This document shows, piece by piece, positions 1-6,491 of a stretch of 6,906 nucleotides of DNA (positions within the stretch are counted from its first letter, which is position 1; each line of letters opens with the position of its first letter). The stretch is from assembly GCA_016463455.1 (NCBI GenBank), contig JAEMRG010000109.1, positions 1 to 6,906 on the forward strand. Reading direction: 5' to 3'. Under the pieces are notes generated by a model. It did not search any database. It was given only the letters and a program-made list of their open reading frames with translations, and had not been told where the DNA came from. Source of the stretch: Rhodoferax sp. Its GTDB lineage: Bacteria; Pseudomonadota; Gammaproteobacteria; Burkholderiales; Burkholderiaceae_C. Position numbers and translations under genes: made by a program.

Positions 1-1300
1 GCAGAGAACGGAGCGCCAAATACCCGGCTATCAAAATGAACAGCACAGCGCGCGCACCCGCAGTGGGCACCAGCACCAGGCCGACGAGGACGGGCGCCAG
101 CGCTGAGCCTAAATTATTGATGCCCAATGCCGTGCCCAATGGCATACGGATTTGCTGGGCCTGGCGACACAGCAAGGTGAGCAGCGCACCCATGGCCATG
201 GACGGCAAAAACAGGGCGGCCATACCTGCGAGCCACTCGCCCGCACTTGCCGTGGTTGCGCTCGGCCCCCACCAGCGTGATGGCAGCGCGTAGCTTTGGT
301 CTGCCCACCACAGGCTGATCCCACCCACAAAAATGGAAACAATCAGCGCGCCAATAGCTTGGTCTATGCGCTCTGCAGTGACCGCCAAAGTCACTCCAGC
401 GCGCTTGATGAGGACGGCACCCAAGGCCGTGCCCATCAAGAAAACCGCCAGCAGCATGGCGTAGGTATAAACCGTATTTTCAGTCACCTGGCTGATCACG
501 CGAACTGCCAGTACCTCGTAACCGATGCCCAACAGTCCGGTCAGGAAAAGGCGCAGCGCAAGCGCTTGCGGCGCAGCCAAGGGAGTGGGTGAATCCATCG
601 CCTGAGCACTGTGTGGCTCAACATAGGGCGCAGCCTCGGGCAAGCTTGAATCACGGTTGAATTGCCCGCCCCACATTTGCCACGCCAGCAAGGCGCAGGT
701 TGCGTTGACCCCGGCAAAGACCAGGCTGGTGCCCAGCAGTCCCAGACTCGGAACAAAGAAGAACACGGCAAGCAAGAGCCCCGCCATGGCGCCTGCCGTG
801 TTGGCGGCGTACACACTGCCCAGCGGCTGGCTGTGCTCCCGCCTCAGCAAACGCTCCATCGCAGGCAGCGTTGCGCCCATGGCCAAAGTGGCAGGCAGCA
901 AAGCAAATAAAGGAACGAAAAAAGCCAGCGCCCAATGCCAAAGTGGCGATGGTTCAGCGCCAATCCATTGGGACAGATGCGCTAAGACAAGGGGTGACAC
1001 CCACGCCACCAGCAGTGCCCAAGTGGCAATTAAAGCCTCGAGACCCGCATACCAGCGGCCCGGGTAAAGGCTGCGTTCTAGCCGGTGGGCCAGCAAGAAA
1101 GAGCCTGCCGAAATGCCACCAAAGAAAGCTGCAACAACCGAAAGTACAGCGACGATCTCGTGACCCAGTGCCAGGCCGAACTGCGCAGTCCAGACCATTT
1201 GCCAGACCAATCCGCCTGCACCAGAGGCAAACATCAGCAGCATCGCGAGTCCTGATTGAGCGTGCCCCGCCGTTATCGGCACCTGCGCCTTGGGCGTCAT
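1..1300 (-). CDS. Fused MFS/spermidine synthase-like integral membrane protein, 3' end missing
   Basis: A minus-strand reading frame stays open from 1300 to the window edge (433 codons). It encodes a strongly hydrophobic protein with about ten or more membrane segments. The N-terminus (residues 18-70, with FASGAGGLVWQMVW and AAFFGGISAGSFLLAHRLE) is typical of the membrane half of spermidine synthase-like proteins. An internal duplication is visible: AMGATLPAMERLL...PLGSVYAANTAG (residues 140-170) resembles AMGALLTLLCRQ...PLGTALGINNLG (369-398), and each is followed by a hydrophobic stretch and a VP motif. A soluble loop at about 211-245 separates the halves. In this family a SpeE-like Rossmann domain often follows; it would lie outside the window, so activity cannot be judged. 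The function of these fusions is poorly known. The start is uncertain: ATG at 1300 has a weak GAAAG upstream, whereas in-frame GTG at 1321 has GAAGG five bases before it and would add seven residues. The gene begins just behind a strong terminator. Confidence 0.85.
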   Translation of the reverse strand, partial: MTPKAQVPITAGHAQSGLAMLLMFASGAGGLVWQMVWTAQFGLALGHEIVAVLSVVAAFFGGISAGSFLLAHRLERSLYPGRWYAGLEALIATWALLVAWVSPLVLAHLSQWIGAEPSPLWHWALAFFVPLFALLPATLAMGATLPAMERLLRREHSQPLGSVYAANTAGAMAGLLLAVFFFVPSLGLLGTSLVFAGVNATCALLAWQMWGGQFNRDSSLPEAAPYVEPHSAQAMDSPTPLAAPQALALRLFLTGLLGIGYEVLAVRVISQVTENTVYTYAMLLAVFLMGTALGAVLIKRAGVTLAVTAERIDQAIGALIVSIFVGGISLWWADQSYALPSRWWGPSATTASAGEWLAGMAALFLPSMAMGALLTLLCRQAQQIRMPLGTALGINNLGSALAPVLVGLVLVPTAGARAVLFILIAGYLALRSL

Positions 1301-1331
1301 AGAACTTTCGACTGCTATCACATAGACCTTC

Positions 1332-1361
1332 AAAAACAAAAAACCCGGCCAGAGGCCGGGT
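1332..1361 (-). terminator. Rho-independent terminator of the PHP-hydrolase gene
   Basis: On the minus strand a perfect 8-bp GC-rich stem (ACCCGGCC, loop TCT, GGCCGGGT; 1361-1343) is followed by TTTTTGTTTTT (1342-1332). This is the standard intrinsic-terminator layout. It lies 44 bases beyond the stop codon of the PHP gene (1407-1405) and should end the lipoprotein/PHP transcript. There is no T-run on the plus-strand side, so it acts in one direction only. Its T-tract ends only about 11 bases before the GTG, or 32 before the ATG, of the next gene. Confidence 0.9.
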
Positions 1362-1388
1362 GTGCAAGTCCGGGCTCCGGACTTGCAC
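1362..1388 (-). repeat. Perfect 12-bp inverted repeat directly abutting the terminator hairpin
   Basis: GTGCAAGTCCGG, a three-base loop, then CCGGACTTGCAC forms an uninterrupted 12-bp stem. It ends at 1362, next to the terminator stem that begins at 1361, with no spacer between them. It lies 16 bases after the PHP stop codon and would be the first structure in the 3' end of that transcript. It may protect the mRNA 3' end, aid termination, or be a protein-binding palindrome. It has no T-tract of its own in either direction. Confidence 0.8.
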
Positions 1389-1404
1389 TACGCTCTTGCA
1401 AGCT

Positions 1405-3570
1405 TTACTTGGCGCCTACGACCTTGACTGAGTTGGTCACCTCAATGTAAACCGGGTTGCTGTAGAACCACAGGTCTGCCCATCCGGCCACGTCCAAGCT
1501 GGAATACTTGACGCCATTGACTGTCCGCATGTGCGCTGGGCACGCTGCATCAGCGCAAACCACCTTGCCTGGTCTTTGGGCCTCAGCCTTGGCCGCGTCA
1601 TCAAACGGTGACAAGTCGTAGTCGTTCAAGGGGTTACCCTTCGCATCAGTTTCGAATGGCGTGGCCGCCGGCAAGTTGGTGCCGCGCAAACGAACGTACT
1701 GCGACACCTTCACCGCCGGAATGCGGTAGCTCATGACCCGCAAACCATCGGTAGTGGCTGTCCAGTTGGTGCTGTTGAACAGTTTCTTGATTTCCGCAGA
1801 CGTATTGAGGGCAGCAGCAGTGCCTTCAATTCCTGCGTATTTCGCAGTATCTGTGGGGCTCACAAAGCCTGTCACGTTGCCGCCAATGACATCGATGTGG
1901 TCGAGTACTGGCATATCAAGGGGCTGGGTGATGTTGATTTGCTTGAGCGAAGGATTGGGGAAGCTGTAAGGCGAGAAGTTTTTGCCTTGTGGGTCGCGCA
2001 CCGCAATAGCCACCACCACATCGGCGCCCGGCGCTACCACCAGTTTTTCACCCATGGTTGCGCAACCGTTGATGCGAACTTCACCATTTTTAAGTGCCGC
2101 GTTGGCCGCAGCCTTTTCAACTAGCGCTTTGAAAGCAGGGCGAGGAATGGCTGGGTTGGCCGCACAGGCAACGAAAGCCAAACGGTCGATCAGGTCGCCA
2201 CTGCCCGCAAAGCTGTTGCCCGAACGCAAGCCGTCAATGATGGCTTCAGCCGACACGTTGCTGGTGCCCTTACGAGCCATCACATAAGTTTTTTGGTATT
2301 CGCCAGGGAAAAAGTCTTGGTCGGACTCGCGCTGGTCCGCACCGAAGGAGCCGCGGTTATGGTAGTCGGAGCTGGCGAAGAACCACCACTTGCGGCCTTC
2401 ACCCAAGAGGGCGTCCCACACGCCGCCAATTTTGGCAGCGTAAATGCCCGTGCCGCCATAGGTACCGAGACCTACGCTGTCAAAACCACCCGTTGGGTTG
2501 GACAAAGAAGCACCCCGGTTGGGTGCGTATTCACCTCGGTTTTCAGATGCCTGGTGACCGGGCATGGACTCAAAACCGAAAGCAATGTCAGGCGCTGTGT
2601 TGTTGAAGTTACGCAAATGCTCGATGTTGTAGCCCCTGTTGTTGTTCGCAAGGTAAACCCCAGCGCGCTCCAAGTGGGCAGGAACAAAGTAACTCGTGGT
2701 GGGCGCTTTTTCTTTCAACCACTTTAGGCCCTCAATCGTCTTGCGGTGTCCGAGGTCAAGCGTTGTTGCTGAGTTGTTACCCGTGATTTTGCGTGCAGTG
2801 GTGCTCAGAGCATCCGTGCTGGTGGTTCCGGCCACAGAGCAATCCCACTGGTTCTCTGCACCCCGGCTGGTGTCTGTGTCGGAGCGGTCAAAACAGTACT
2901 CGTACTGGGCCTGCAGGTTGGCATTGCCTGACACGCCCGATTGAGGCCAAGGACGCTGACCCTGCAGTACGCCCATGGAAACGTGTTCGTGACCGGGTGC
3001 GTTTTGCTCCAAACCCATCCAGATGGGTTTCTGGCGTGCGCGGCTCTCGTCTTCAGTGACCTTGTACTGGAATTCTTGAATCTCCTGCCAGACCCACATG
3101 CGCTTAGGCACGGCAGTGCCATCGCCTTTGATGGCTGCACGGCCGCCAGGGAGAGTGGACTCCCAAGATTGGTTAGGGCCTTTCAGCGTCGATGCGGGCT
3201 GACCGCCAGTGGGGTAAGTGGCGGGCGGGAACGGACCGGTCGTGCTGTTGGTTAGTCCTAATGCGGAAGGAACCGGTTCAAACGGGTCTTCTCTCAAGGT
3301 ACAGTTTCTGGCGCTGCTGCCGCCATGGTCAGCCTGTACATACCAGTCCAGACCGAAGGTTTTCACTGACTTGTCTATCAGCTTTTGCATTGAAAGTGAA
3401 CCGTCCGAACAAGTCGAGTGGTTGTGAAAGTCGCCGGTTACATAGGTGCCTGCAGGTTTTGCATTGGCTTTTTCAGCCGCTGATGCGACTTGCACGGTGG
3501 CAACAGAGATGAAACCGATCAAAGAAGCTACCGCAACGGTAGTCTGGCGAAGGGCGAATTTATTACGCAT
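1405..3570 (-). CDS. Exported PHP-superfamily metal-dependent hydrolase (721 aa)
   Basis: The protein begins with a Sec-type signal peptide: basic MRNKFALRQ, a hydrophobic stretch at 10-28, and a likely cut after ASA (29-31). It should therefore act in the periplasm or outside the cell. The PHP metal-ligand signatures occur in order: HNH in GDFHNHS (H49, H51), QADHGG (D81, H82), GLEQN (E188), PAHLER (H299) and SSDYH (D402, H404). PHP enzymes are usually di- or trinuclear metal phosphoesterases; the substrate here is unknown. The catalytic part (about 45-410) is longer than the usual 250 residues because of insertions near 90-180 and 195-290. Residues about 465-721 form an extra C-terminal region I do not recognise. 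Eight cysteines (54, 90, 226, 244, 469, 503, 672, 677) follow the signal, an even number compatible with disulfides. The start has AAAAAGG eight bases upstream. The gene follows the lipoprotein gene by 33 bp and is closed by a strong terminator. DUF3604-type proteins are a possible related family. Confidence 0.85.
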   Translation of the reverse strand: MRNKFALRQTTVAVASLIGFISVATVQVASAAEKANAKPAGTYVTGDFHNHSTCSDGSLSMQKLIDKSVKTFGLDWYVQADHGGSSARNCTLREDPFEPVPSALGLTNSTTGPFPPATYPTGGQPASTLKGPNQSWESTLPGGRAAIKGDGTAVPKRMWVWQEIQEFQYKVTEDESRARQKPIWMGLEQNAPGHEHVSMGVLQGQRPWPQSGVSGNANLQAQYEYCFDRSDTDTSRGAENQWDCSVAGTTSTDALSTTARKITGNNSATTLDLGHRKTIEGLKWLKEKAPTTSYFVPAHLERAGVYLANNNRGYNIEHLRNFNNTAPDIAFGFESMPGHQASENRGEYAPNRGASLSNPTGGFDSVGLGTYGGTGIYAAKIGGVWDALLGEGRKWWFFASSDYHNRGSFGADQRESDQDFFPGEYQKTYVMARKGTSNVSAEAIIDGLRSGNSFAGSGDLIDRLAFVACAANPAIPRPAFKALVEKAAANAALKNGEVRINGCATMGEKLVVAPGADVVVAIAVRDPQGKNFSPYSFPNPSLKQINITQPLDMPVLDHIDVIGGNVTGFVSPTDTAKYAGIEGTAAALNTSAEIKKLFNSTNWTATTDGLRVMSYRIPAVKVSQYVRLRGTNLPAATPFETDAKGNPLNDYDLSPFDDAAKAEAQRPGKVVCADAACPAHMRTVNGVKYSSLDVAGWADLWFYSNPVYIEVTNSVKVVGAK

Positions 3571-3603
3571 GGGAAATACCTTTTTGAGTCCGATTGTTGT
3601 TAG

Positions 3604-4077
3604 TTACAGCGTGGTGGTCAACGACTGATCACCGTAGAAAAATACGCCGCGCGTATTGACGAGGACTTTGGTGCTGAAGTCGACAGAGGTGGTGTCGGCA
3701 TCTGAATTGGTGATGGTGCCGCTCAGGGTGCAAATGTTGGTGTCACCGCACGACACTTTGGCGTTGGAGACCGTTGCCATGGGAAACAAAGACAATTCCG
3801 GGTTGGTCCCCAGCGTCGTCGAGTTGGTGCCGAGCAAATCTACCAAAGCAGCCTTGGTGTACCCGCCGTCCAAAAACTTCTCATCGAAGAGGTCCAACAA
3901 AGCCTGAGATTTGAGGCCAGCGCTGCTGGTCAATGCAGACAGACTGCTGCTGACTTTTGCTGAAAAATCGGTGGCAGTGGCTTGGAGGTCGATAGTGGTG
4001 CTACCTCCACCGCAAGCGCTGAGTGTCAGCAGGGCGCTTAACACAATAGAGGATGAAAAAACTCGTTTGCTGATCAT
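3604..4077 (-). CDS. Small secreted lipoprotein of unknown function (157 aa)
   Basis: The N-terminus MISKRVFSSS, a hydrophobic stretch and the lipobox LSAC (residues 19-22) mark a lipoprotein with the lipidated cysteine at 22. GGGSTT follows, typical of a flexible linker, and no Asp is present at +2, so sorting to the outer membrane is likely. The mature part is Ser/Thr/Ala-rich, about 135 residues, with C110 and C116 able to form a disulfide. It ends in a beta-rich stretch (STKVLVNTRGVFFYGDQSL). I do not recognise a family. GGAG lies ten bases before the ATG. It is the first gene of a probable operon with the downstream exported PHP enzyme (33-bp gap, same strand, no terminator between), so it may anchor, chaperone or inhibit that enzyme, or bind the same ligand. 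This is inference from position only. Confidence 0.8.
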   Translation of the reverse strand: MISKRVFSSSIVLSALLTLSACGGGSTTIDLQATATDFSAKVSSSLSALTSSAGLKSQALLDLFDEKFLDGGYTKAALVDLLGTNSTTLGTNPELSLFPMATVSNAKVSCGDTNICTLSGTITNSDADTTSVDFSTKVLVNTRGVFFYGDQSLTTTL

Positions 4078-4142
4078 GCTGGCTATGCTCCGGGAAGGGT
4101 TGTTTCGGGTGATGAGGATGGCGTATTTGTAAAGCCGAGCGG

Positions 4143-4184
4143 ATGCTAGGTGCCTTGCATGAAACTTTTGTGACCGCGATCACT
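4143..4184 (-). promoter_or_regulatory. Candidate CRP-type operator and class II promoter for the lipoprotein/PHP operon
   Basis: TGTGA-CCGCGA-TCACT at 4169-4184 matches the CRP/Vfr consensus TGTGA-N6-TCACA in nine of ten defined positions. On the minus strand, TAGCAT (4148-4143) matches four of six bases of a sigma70 -10 box. If transcription starts about 7 bases further on (near 4136-4135), the operator centre (4176.5) lies at about -41, the class II activator position. No good -35 box is seen, as expected for such a promoter. The leader to the ATG at 4077 would be about 58 nt. The site overlaps the tail of the SulP remnant's open frame. That a CRP homologue of this organism recognises it is inference. 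Confidence 0.4.
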
Positions 4185-4535
4185 GCCGACAAAAGATTCC
4201 GGACGCGAGGCGCTTCGCGCGATGAGCAAAAAATGGTGCAGGTCCCTCATGTTGTAGGCCACCACGAACAAGATGGCTGCCAGCGCTCCCAGGGGAATTT
4301 GCCCGGCCAGTGGTACCAAAAACAGCAGGGTGGCTATCAGCGTGAGACTGTGGGTAATACCGGCGATCGGGTTGATGCCGCCCTGGCCGATCAGTTCTTG
4401 GCTGGAGTCATGCGTCAGCCCGGCCATGCTGTCGGCGAGGACGGCAGACAGCAGCGATTCAATCGTCCCCAGCATGGCAATCGAAAACGCAGGACCCAGC
4501 AGCGGAACCATGCCGGCCAGCGTGATAGTCGGCCA
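4146..4535 (-). pseudogene. SulP-family anion permease remnant, truncated at both ends and internally deleted
   Basis: The minus-strand frame encodes WPTITLAGMVPLL followed by GPAFSIAMLGTIESLLSAVLAD, HDSSQELIGQG and then PLAGQIPLGALAAILFVVAYNM, the membrane core of SulP transporters (sulfate, bicarbonate and related anions). Family proteins are about 550 residues with a C-terminal STAS domain. Here the N-terminal part (about 200 or more residues) and everything after NMRDLHHFLLIAR (near 4215), including STAS, are missing. A stop codon (4538-4536) lies just upstream of the homology. Within the fragment, ELIGQG runs straight into INPIAGI near 4380, where family members have about 25-30 extra residues (a segment like LANIxxPLFGG...ARTATNIRNG). 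That is an in-frame internal loss. A 121-codon ORF from ATG 4511 to the stop at 4146 survives but has no obvious ribosome binding site and cannot form a transporter. The last 20 or so codons do not look like SulP and may belong to the lipoprotein promoter region. Confidence 0.8.
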
Positions 4536-4544
4536 TTAATTGCC
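4531..4544. repeat. Imperfect 14-bp palindrome at the junction of two gene remnants
   Basis: GGCCATTAATTGCC reads as GGC-n-ATTAAT-n-GCC, self-complementary except for one mismatched pair (4534/4541). It spans the place where SulP homology on the minus strand (ending about 4533-4535) meets oxidase homology on the plus strand (beginning about 4545). It could be incidental, a scar of the join, or a former regulatory site. No function is claimed. Confidence 0.5.
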
Positions 4545-4980
4545 TATTCCAGCGATATTTACCCCATTGAATACATCCCCAACTTCCATGAACTGGAATA
4601 CGCCGTACCGGTACAACACGGCAAAGAGGCTGTGCGTGCGGTGCGCGACTTGATGTTGAAGAAACACACCCATTGCTTGTTTACCATTGAATACCGCTTT
4701 ACTGCGGGGGATCCAGCGTGGATCAGCCCGTTTTACCAACAGGACAGTATTACCCTATCGGTATCCGGCCAGCCTGGTGTGGACTATTGGGACTATTTGC
4801 GTGACGTGGACGCGATATTGCGACGCTACAAGGCCCGACCACACTGGGGAAAAATGCATTTTTTGGATACGGACGATGTCACAGCGCTCTATCCGCGTCA
4901 AGAATTTTCGGGTCTTACGCCATACGGCGGACCCGAAAGGGCGGTTTTTGAACGATCACGTGCGCATGTTGCTGGGTTGA
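4545..4980 (+). pseudogene. D-arabinono-1,4-lactone oxidase-type FAD oxidase, 3' remnant with frameshift
   Basis: The plus frame from about 4545 reads IYPIEYIPNFHELEYAVP, then FTIEYRF, SPFYQQDS and RPHWGKMHFL (HWGK at 4842-4853), then ALYPRQEF. This is the C-terminal part of aldonolactone oxidases (ALO family, which oxidise sugar-1,4-lactones with FAD). After the TTTT run at 4905-4908 the homology moves to another frame and ends properly with RVLRHTADPKGRFLNDHVRMLLG and TGA at 4978-4980. Removing one T restores the continuous reading YPRQEFRVLRHTADP. About 145 codons remain of a usual 430-460. The N-terminal FAD-binding (PCMH) domain and the start codon are gone, so no enzyme can be made. In the shifted frame an ORF continues to a stop at 5055-5057, which is meaningless readthrough. 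The missing 5' end lies exactly where the SulP remnant begins. Confidence 0.85.
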
Positions 4981-5172
4981 GGCATTTTTTTGCTTTCCAA
5001 CCCCTGGTTATGAACTTAGGCCAAAACAGTTCTTGGCTTTCATTCGAAAAAACCTAAGATCGCGCCAGGCAGTGTCGCTAGGGAACCGGATCACCGATTT
5101 AACTTGGTCTGCCCCGTTTGTACCTACTTGTATGCCGCTTAAAGCCTGATTTGCTCAACCCAAGGAGACCCC
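4981..5172 (+). promoter_or_regulatory. Intergenic leader of metY with a candidate sigma70 promoter (5033-5060)
   Basis: This 192-bp gap carries the signals for the sulfhydrylase gene. TTGGCT (5033-5038), a 16-bp spacer and TAAGAT (5055-5060) form a plausible sigma70 promoter giving a leader of about 105 nt. An alternative pair, TTGGTC (5104-5109) and TTGTAT (5128-5133) with an 18-bp spacer, would give a short leader. The ribosome binding site AAGGAG (5162-5167) lies five bases before the ATG and is strong. I see no recognisable SAM riboswitch and no convincing terminator after the oxidase remnant. The choice between the two promoters is unresolved. Confidence 0.35.
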
Positions 5173-6444
5173 ATGAAAATCGAAACGCTGGCCGTACACG
5201 CCGGCTACAAGCCTGATCCCGTGACCAAAGCGGTGGTTCCACCGATTTACCAGACCGTGGCCTATGCTTTTGACAGTGCCCAGCACGGCGCGGACTTGTT
5301 TGACCTGAAAGTGGCGGGCAATATCTACACGCGCATCATGAACCCCACGCAATCGGTGCTGGAAGAGCGGGTCGCAGCGCTGGAAGGCGGAATCGCTGCG
5401 CTGGCAGTGGCATCGGGCCAATCAGCCATTACCTATGCGATCCAGACAATCGCCGAGGCGGGTGACAACATCGTCTCCTCTAGCGCCCTGTATGGCGGGA
5501 CCTATAACTTGTTTGCGCACACCTTCCCGCAGTTTGGTATCACCACACGTTTTGGCGACTACCGCGACCCCTCGAGTTTTGCCGCTTTGATCGACGACAA
5601 AACCAAGGCGATTTTTGTGGAGTCCTTGGGTAACCCGCAGGGCAATATCACTGATATTGCCGCTATGGCCGCCATTGCGCACGCGCACGGTATCCCGCTG
5701 ATTGTTGACAACACCGTGCCCAGCCCTTATCTGTGCCGTCCGATTGAACATGGTGCCGATATTGTGGTGCAGTCGCTAACCAAATACCTGGGTGGCCATG
5801 GCAATAGTTTGGGTGGCGCCATCATCGACTCGGGCAAATTTCCCTGGGCGGAACACAAGGCCCGTTTTAAGCGCCTGAACGAACCCGACGTCAGCTACCA
5901 CGGTGTGGTGTACACCGAGGCCCTCGGCGCGGCAGCCTATATTGGTCGGGCCCGTGTGGTGCCACTGCGCAATACCGGGGCTGCGATCTCTCCGTTTAAT
6001 TCATTTTTGATCTTGCAAGGCATCGAAACCCTGGCGCTGCGCATGGACCGCATCTGTGACAACGCCCTGGCCGTGGCCCATCACCTCAAGCAAAACGCCA
6101 AAGTCAAGTGGGTCAACTATGCCGGCCTGAGTGACCACCCGGACCATGCCTTGGCCCAAAAATACATGGGCGGCAGGGCCTCAGGACTGCTCACCTTCGG
6201 TGTGCAAGGTGGCGTCGAGGGTGGGGCACGCTTCCTGGATGCGCTCCAACTCTTCACCCGCCTGGTCAATATTGGTGACGTGCGCTCGCTGGCTACGCAT
6301 CCGGCATCGACCACACACCGCCAGATGTCGCCCGAGGAACGGCTTAGTTCTGGCGTCAGCGAAGACACGGTGCGTTTGTGCGTAGGCATTGAACATATTG
6401 ACGACTTGAAAGATGACCTGAATCAGGCGCTGGCGGCTGTGTAG
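5173..6444 (+). CDS. metY: O-acetylhomoserine sulfhydrylase (PLP-dependent, MetY type)
   Basis: The enzyme replaces the acetyl group of O-acetyl-L-homoserine with sulfide to give homocysteine and acetate, the direct-sulfhydrylation route to methionine in the cytosol. The 423-residue protein has the full Cys/Met-metabolism PLP fold. ETLAVHAGY opens the protein. YTRIMNPT (52-59) supplies the Tyr and Arg that reach the neighbouring subunit's cofactor. ASGQSA (80-85) forms the phosphate-binding region, Y107 is the ring-stacking tyrosine, and D179 in IVDNT contacts the pyridine nitrogen. The Schiff-base lysine is K204 in SLTKYLGGHG, and SLATHPASTTHRQM near the C-terminus matches the substrate-carboxylate loop. 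Length (about 420-430) and motifs fit O-acetylhomoserine sulfhydrylase rather than the shorter cystathionine gamma-synthase or beta-lyase (about 380-400). O-succinylhomoserine use cannot be excluded from sequence. AAGGAG five bases before the ATG fixes the start. It appears intact, with class III ADH following after 47 bp. Confidence 0.95.
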   Translation: MKIETLAVHAGYKPDPVTKAVVPPIYQTVAYAFDSAQHGADLFDLKVAGNIYTRIMNPTQSVLEERVAALEGGIAALAVASGQSAITYAIQTIAEAGDNIVSSSALYGGTYNLFAHTFPQFGITTRFGDYRDPSSFAALIDDKTKAIFVESLGNPQGNITDIAAMAAIAHAHGIPLIVDNTVPSPYLCRPIEHGADIVVQSLTKYLGGHGNSLGGAIIDSGKFPWAEHKARFKRLNEPDVSYHGVVYTEALGAAAYIGRARVVPLRNTGAAISPFNSFLILQGIETLALRMDRICDNALAVAHHLKQNAKVKWVNYAGLSDHPDHALAQKYMGGRASGLLTFGVQGGVEGGARFLDALQLFTRLVNIGDVRSLATHPASTTHRQMSPEERLSSGVSEDTVRLCVGIEHIDDLKDDLNQALAAV

Positions 6445-6462
6445 TCCCTGGGCCCTTGCGGC

Positions 6463-6468
6463 TATATT
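6463..6468 (+). promoter_or_regulatory. Possible -10 element before the class III ADH gene
   Basis: TATATT in the 47-bp gap after metY matches five of six bases of the sigma70 -10 consensus and would start a transcript about 16-18 nt before the ATG at 6492. The sequence 17 bp upstream (TGTAGT, over the metY stop codon) is a poor -35 box. No hairpin terminator separates the genes, so co-transcription with metY is equally likely. Confidence 0.25.
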
Positions 6469-6491
6469 CCATCCCCTTACAGGAGTCGAAT

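Noticed and set aside
657..1302. Plus-strand frames of 136 and 143 codons opposite the membrane-protein gene
   Set aside because: Antisense shadows of a high-GC gene, with no ribosome sites or recognisable motifs.
954..1388. A 144-codon minus-strand frame over the membrane-protein gene
   Set aside because: It is a shifted frame of the same strand, rich in Cys/Arg/Gly, and runs through the terminator hairpins; the other frame gives a clear family match over 433 codons.
4078..4142. A conventional -35/-10 promoter just before the lipoprotein gene (TTTACA near 4132-4127)
   Set aside because: No acceptable -10 box lies 16-18 bp downstream; the CRP-type arrangement further upstream fits better.
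4196..4220. Short hairpin CGCGA/TCGCG near the end of the SulP remnant
   Set aside because: Only five base pairs and not followed by a T-tract on either strand, so not a supportable terminator.
4143..5057. A 304-codon plus-strand open frame
   Set aside because: It is a chance composite: the first 130 or so codons are antisense to the SulP remnant (low-complexity, Gln/Arg-rich), the middle is the oxidase remnant, and the end is out-of-frame readthrough past the frameshift.
5061..5172. Possible SAM or SAH riboswitch in front of metY
   Set aside because: The leader is long enough, but I could not find the conserved core or pairing of known SAM/SAH riboswitch classes; a covariance-model search would settle it.
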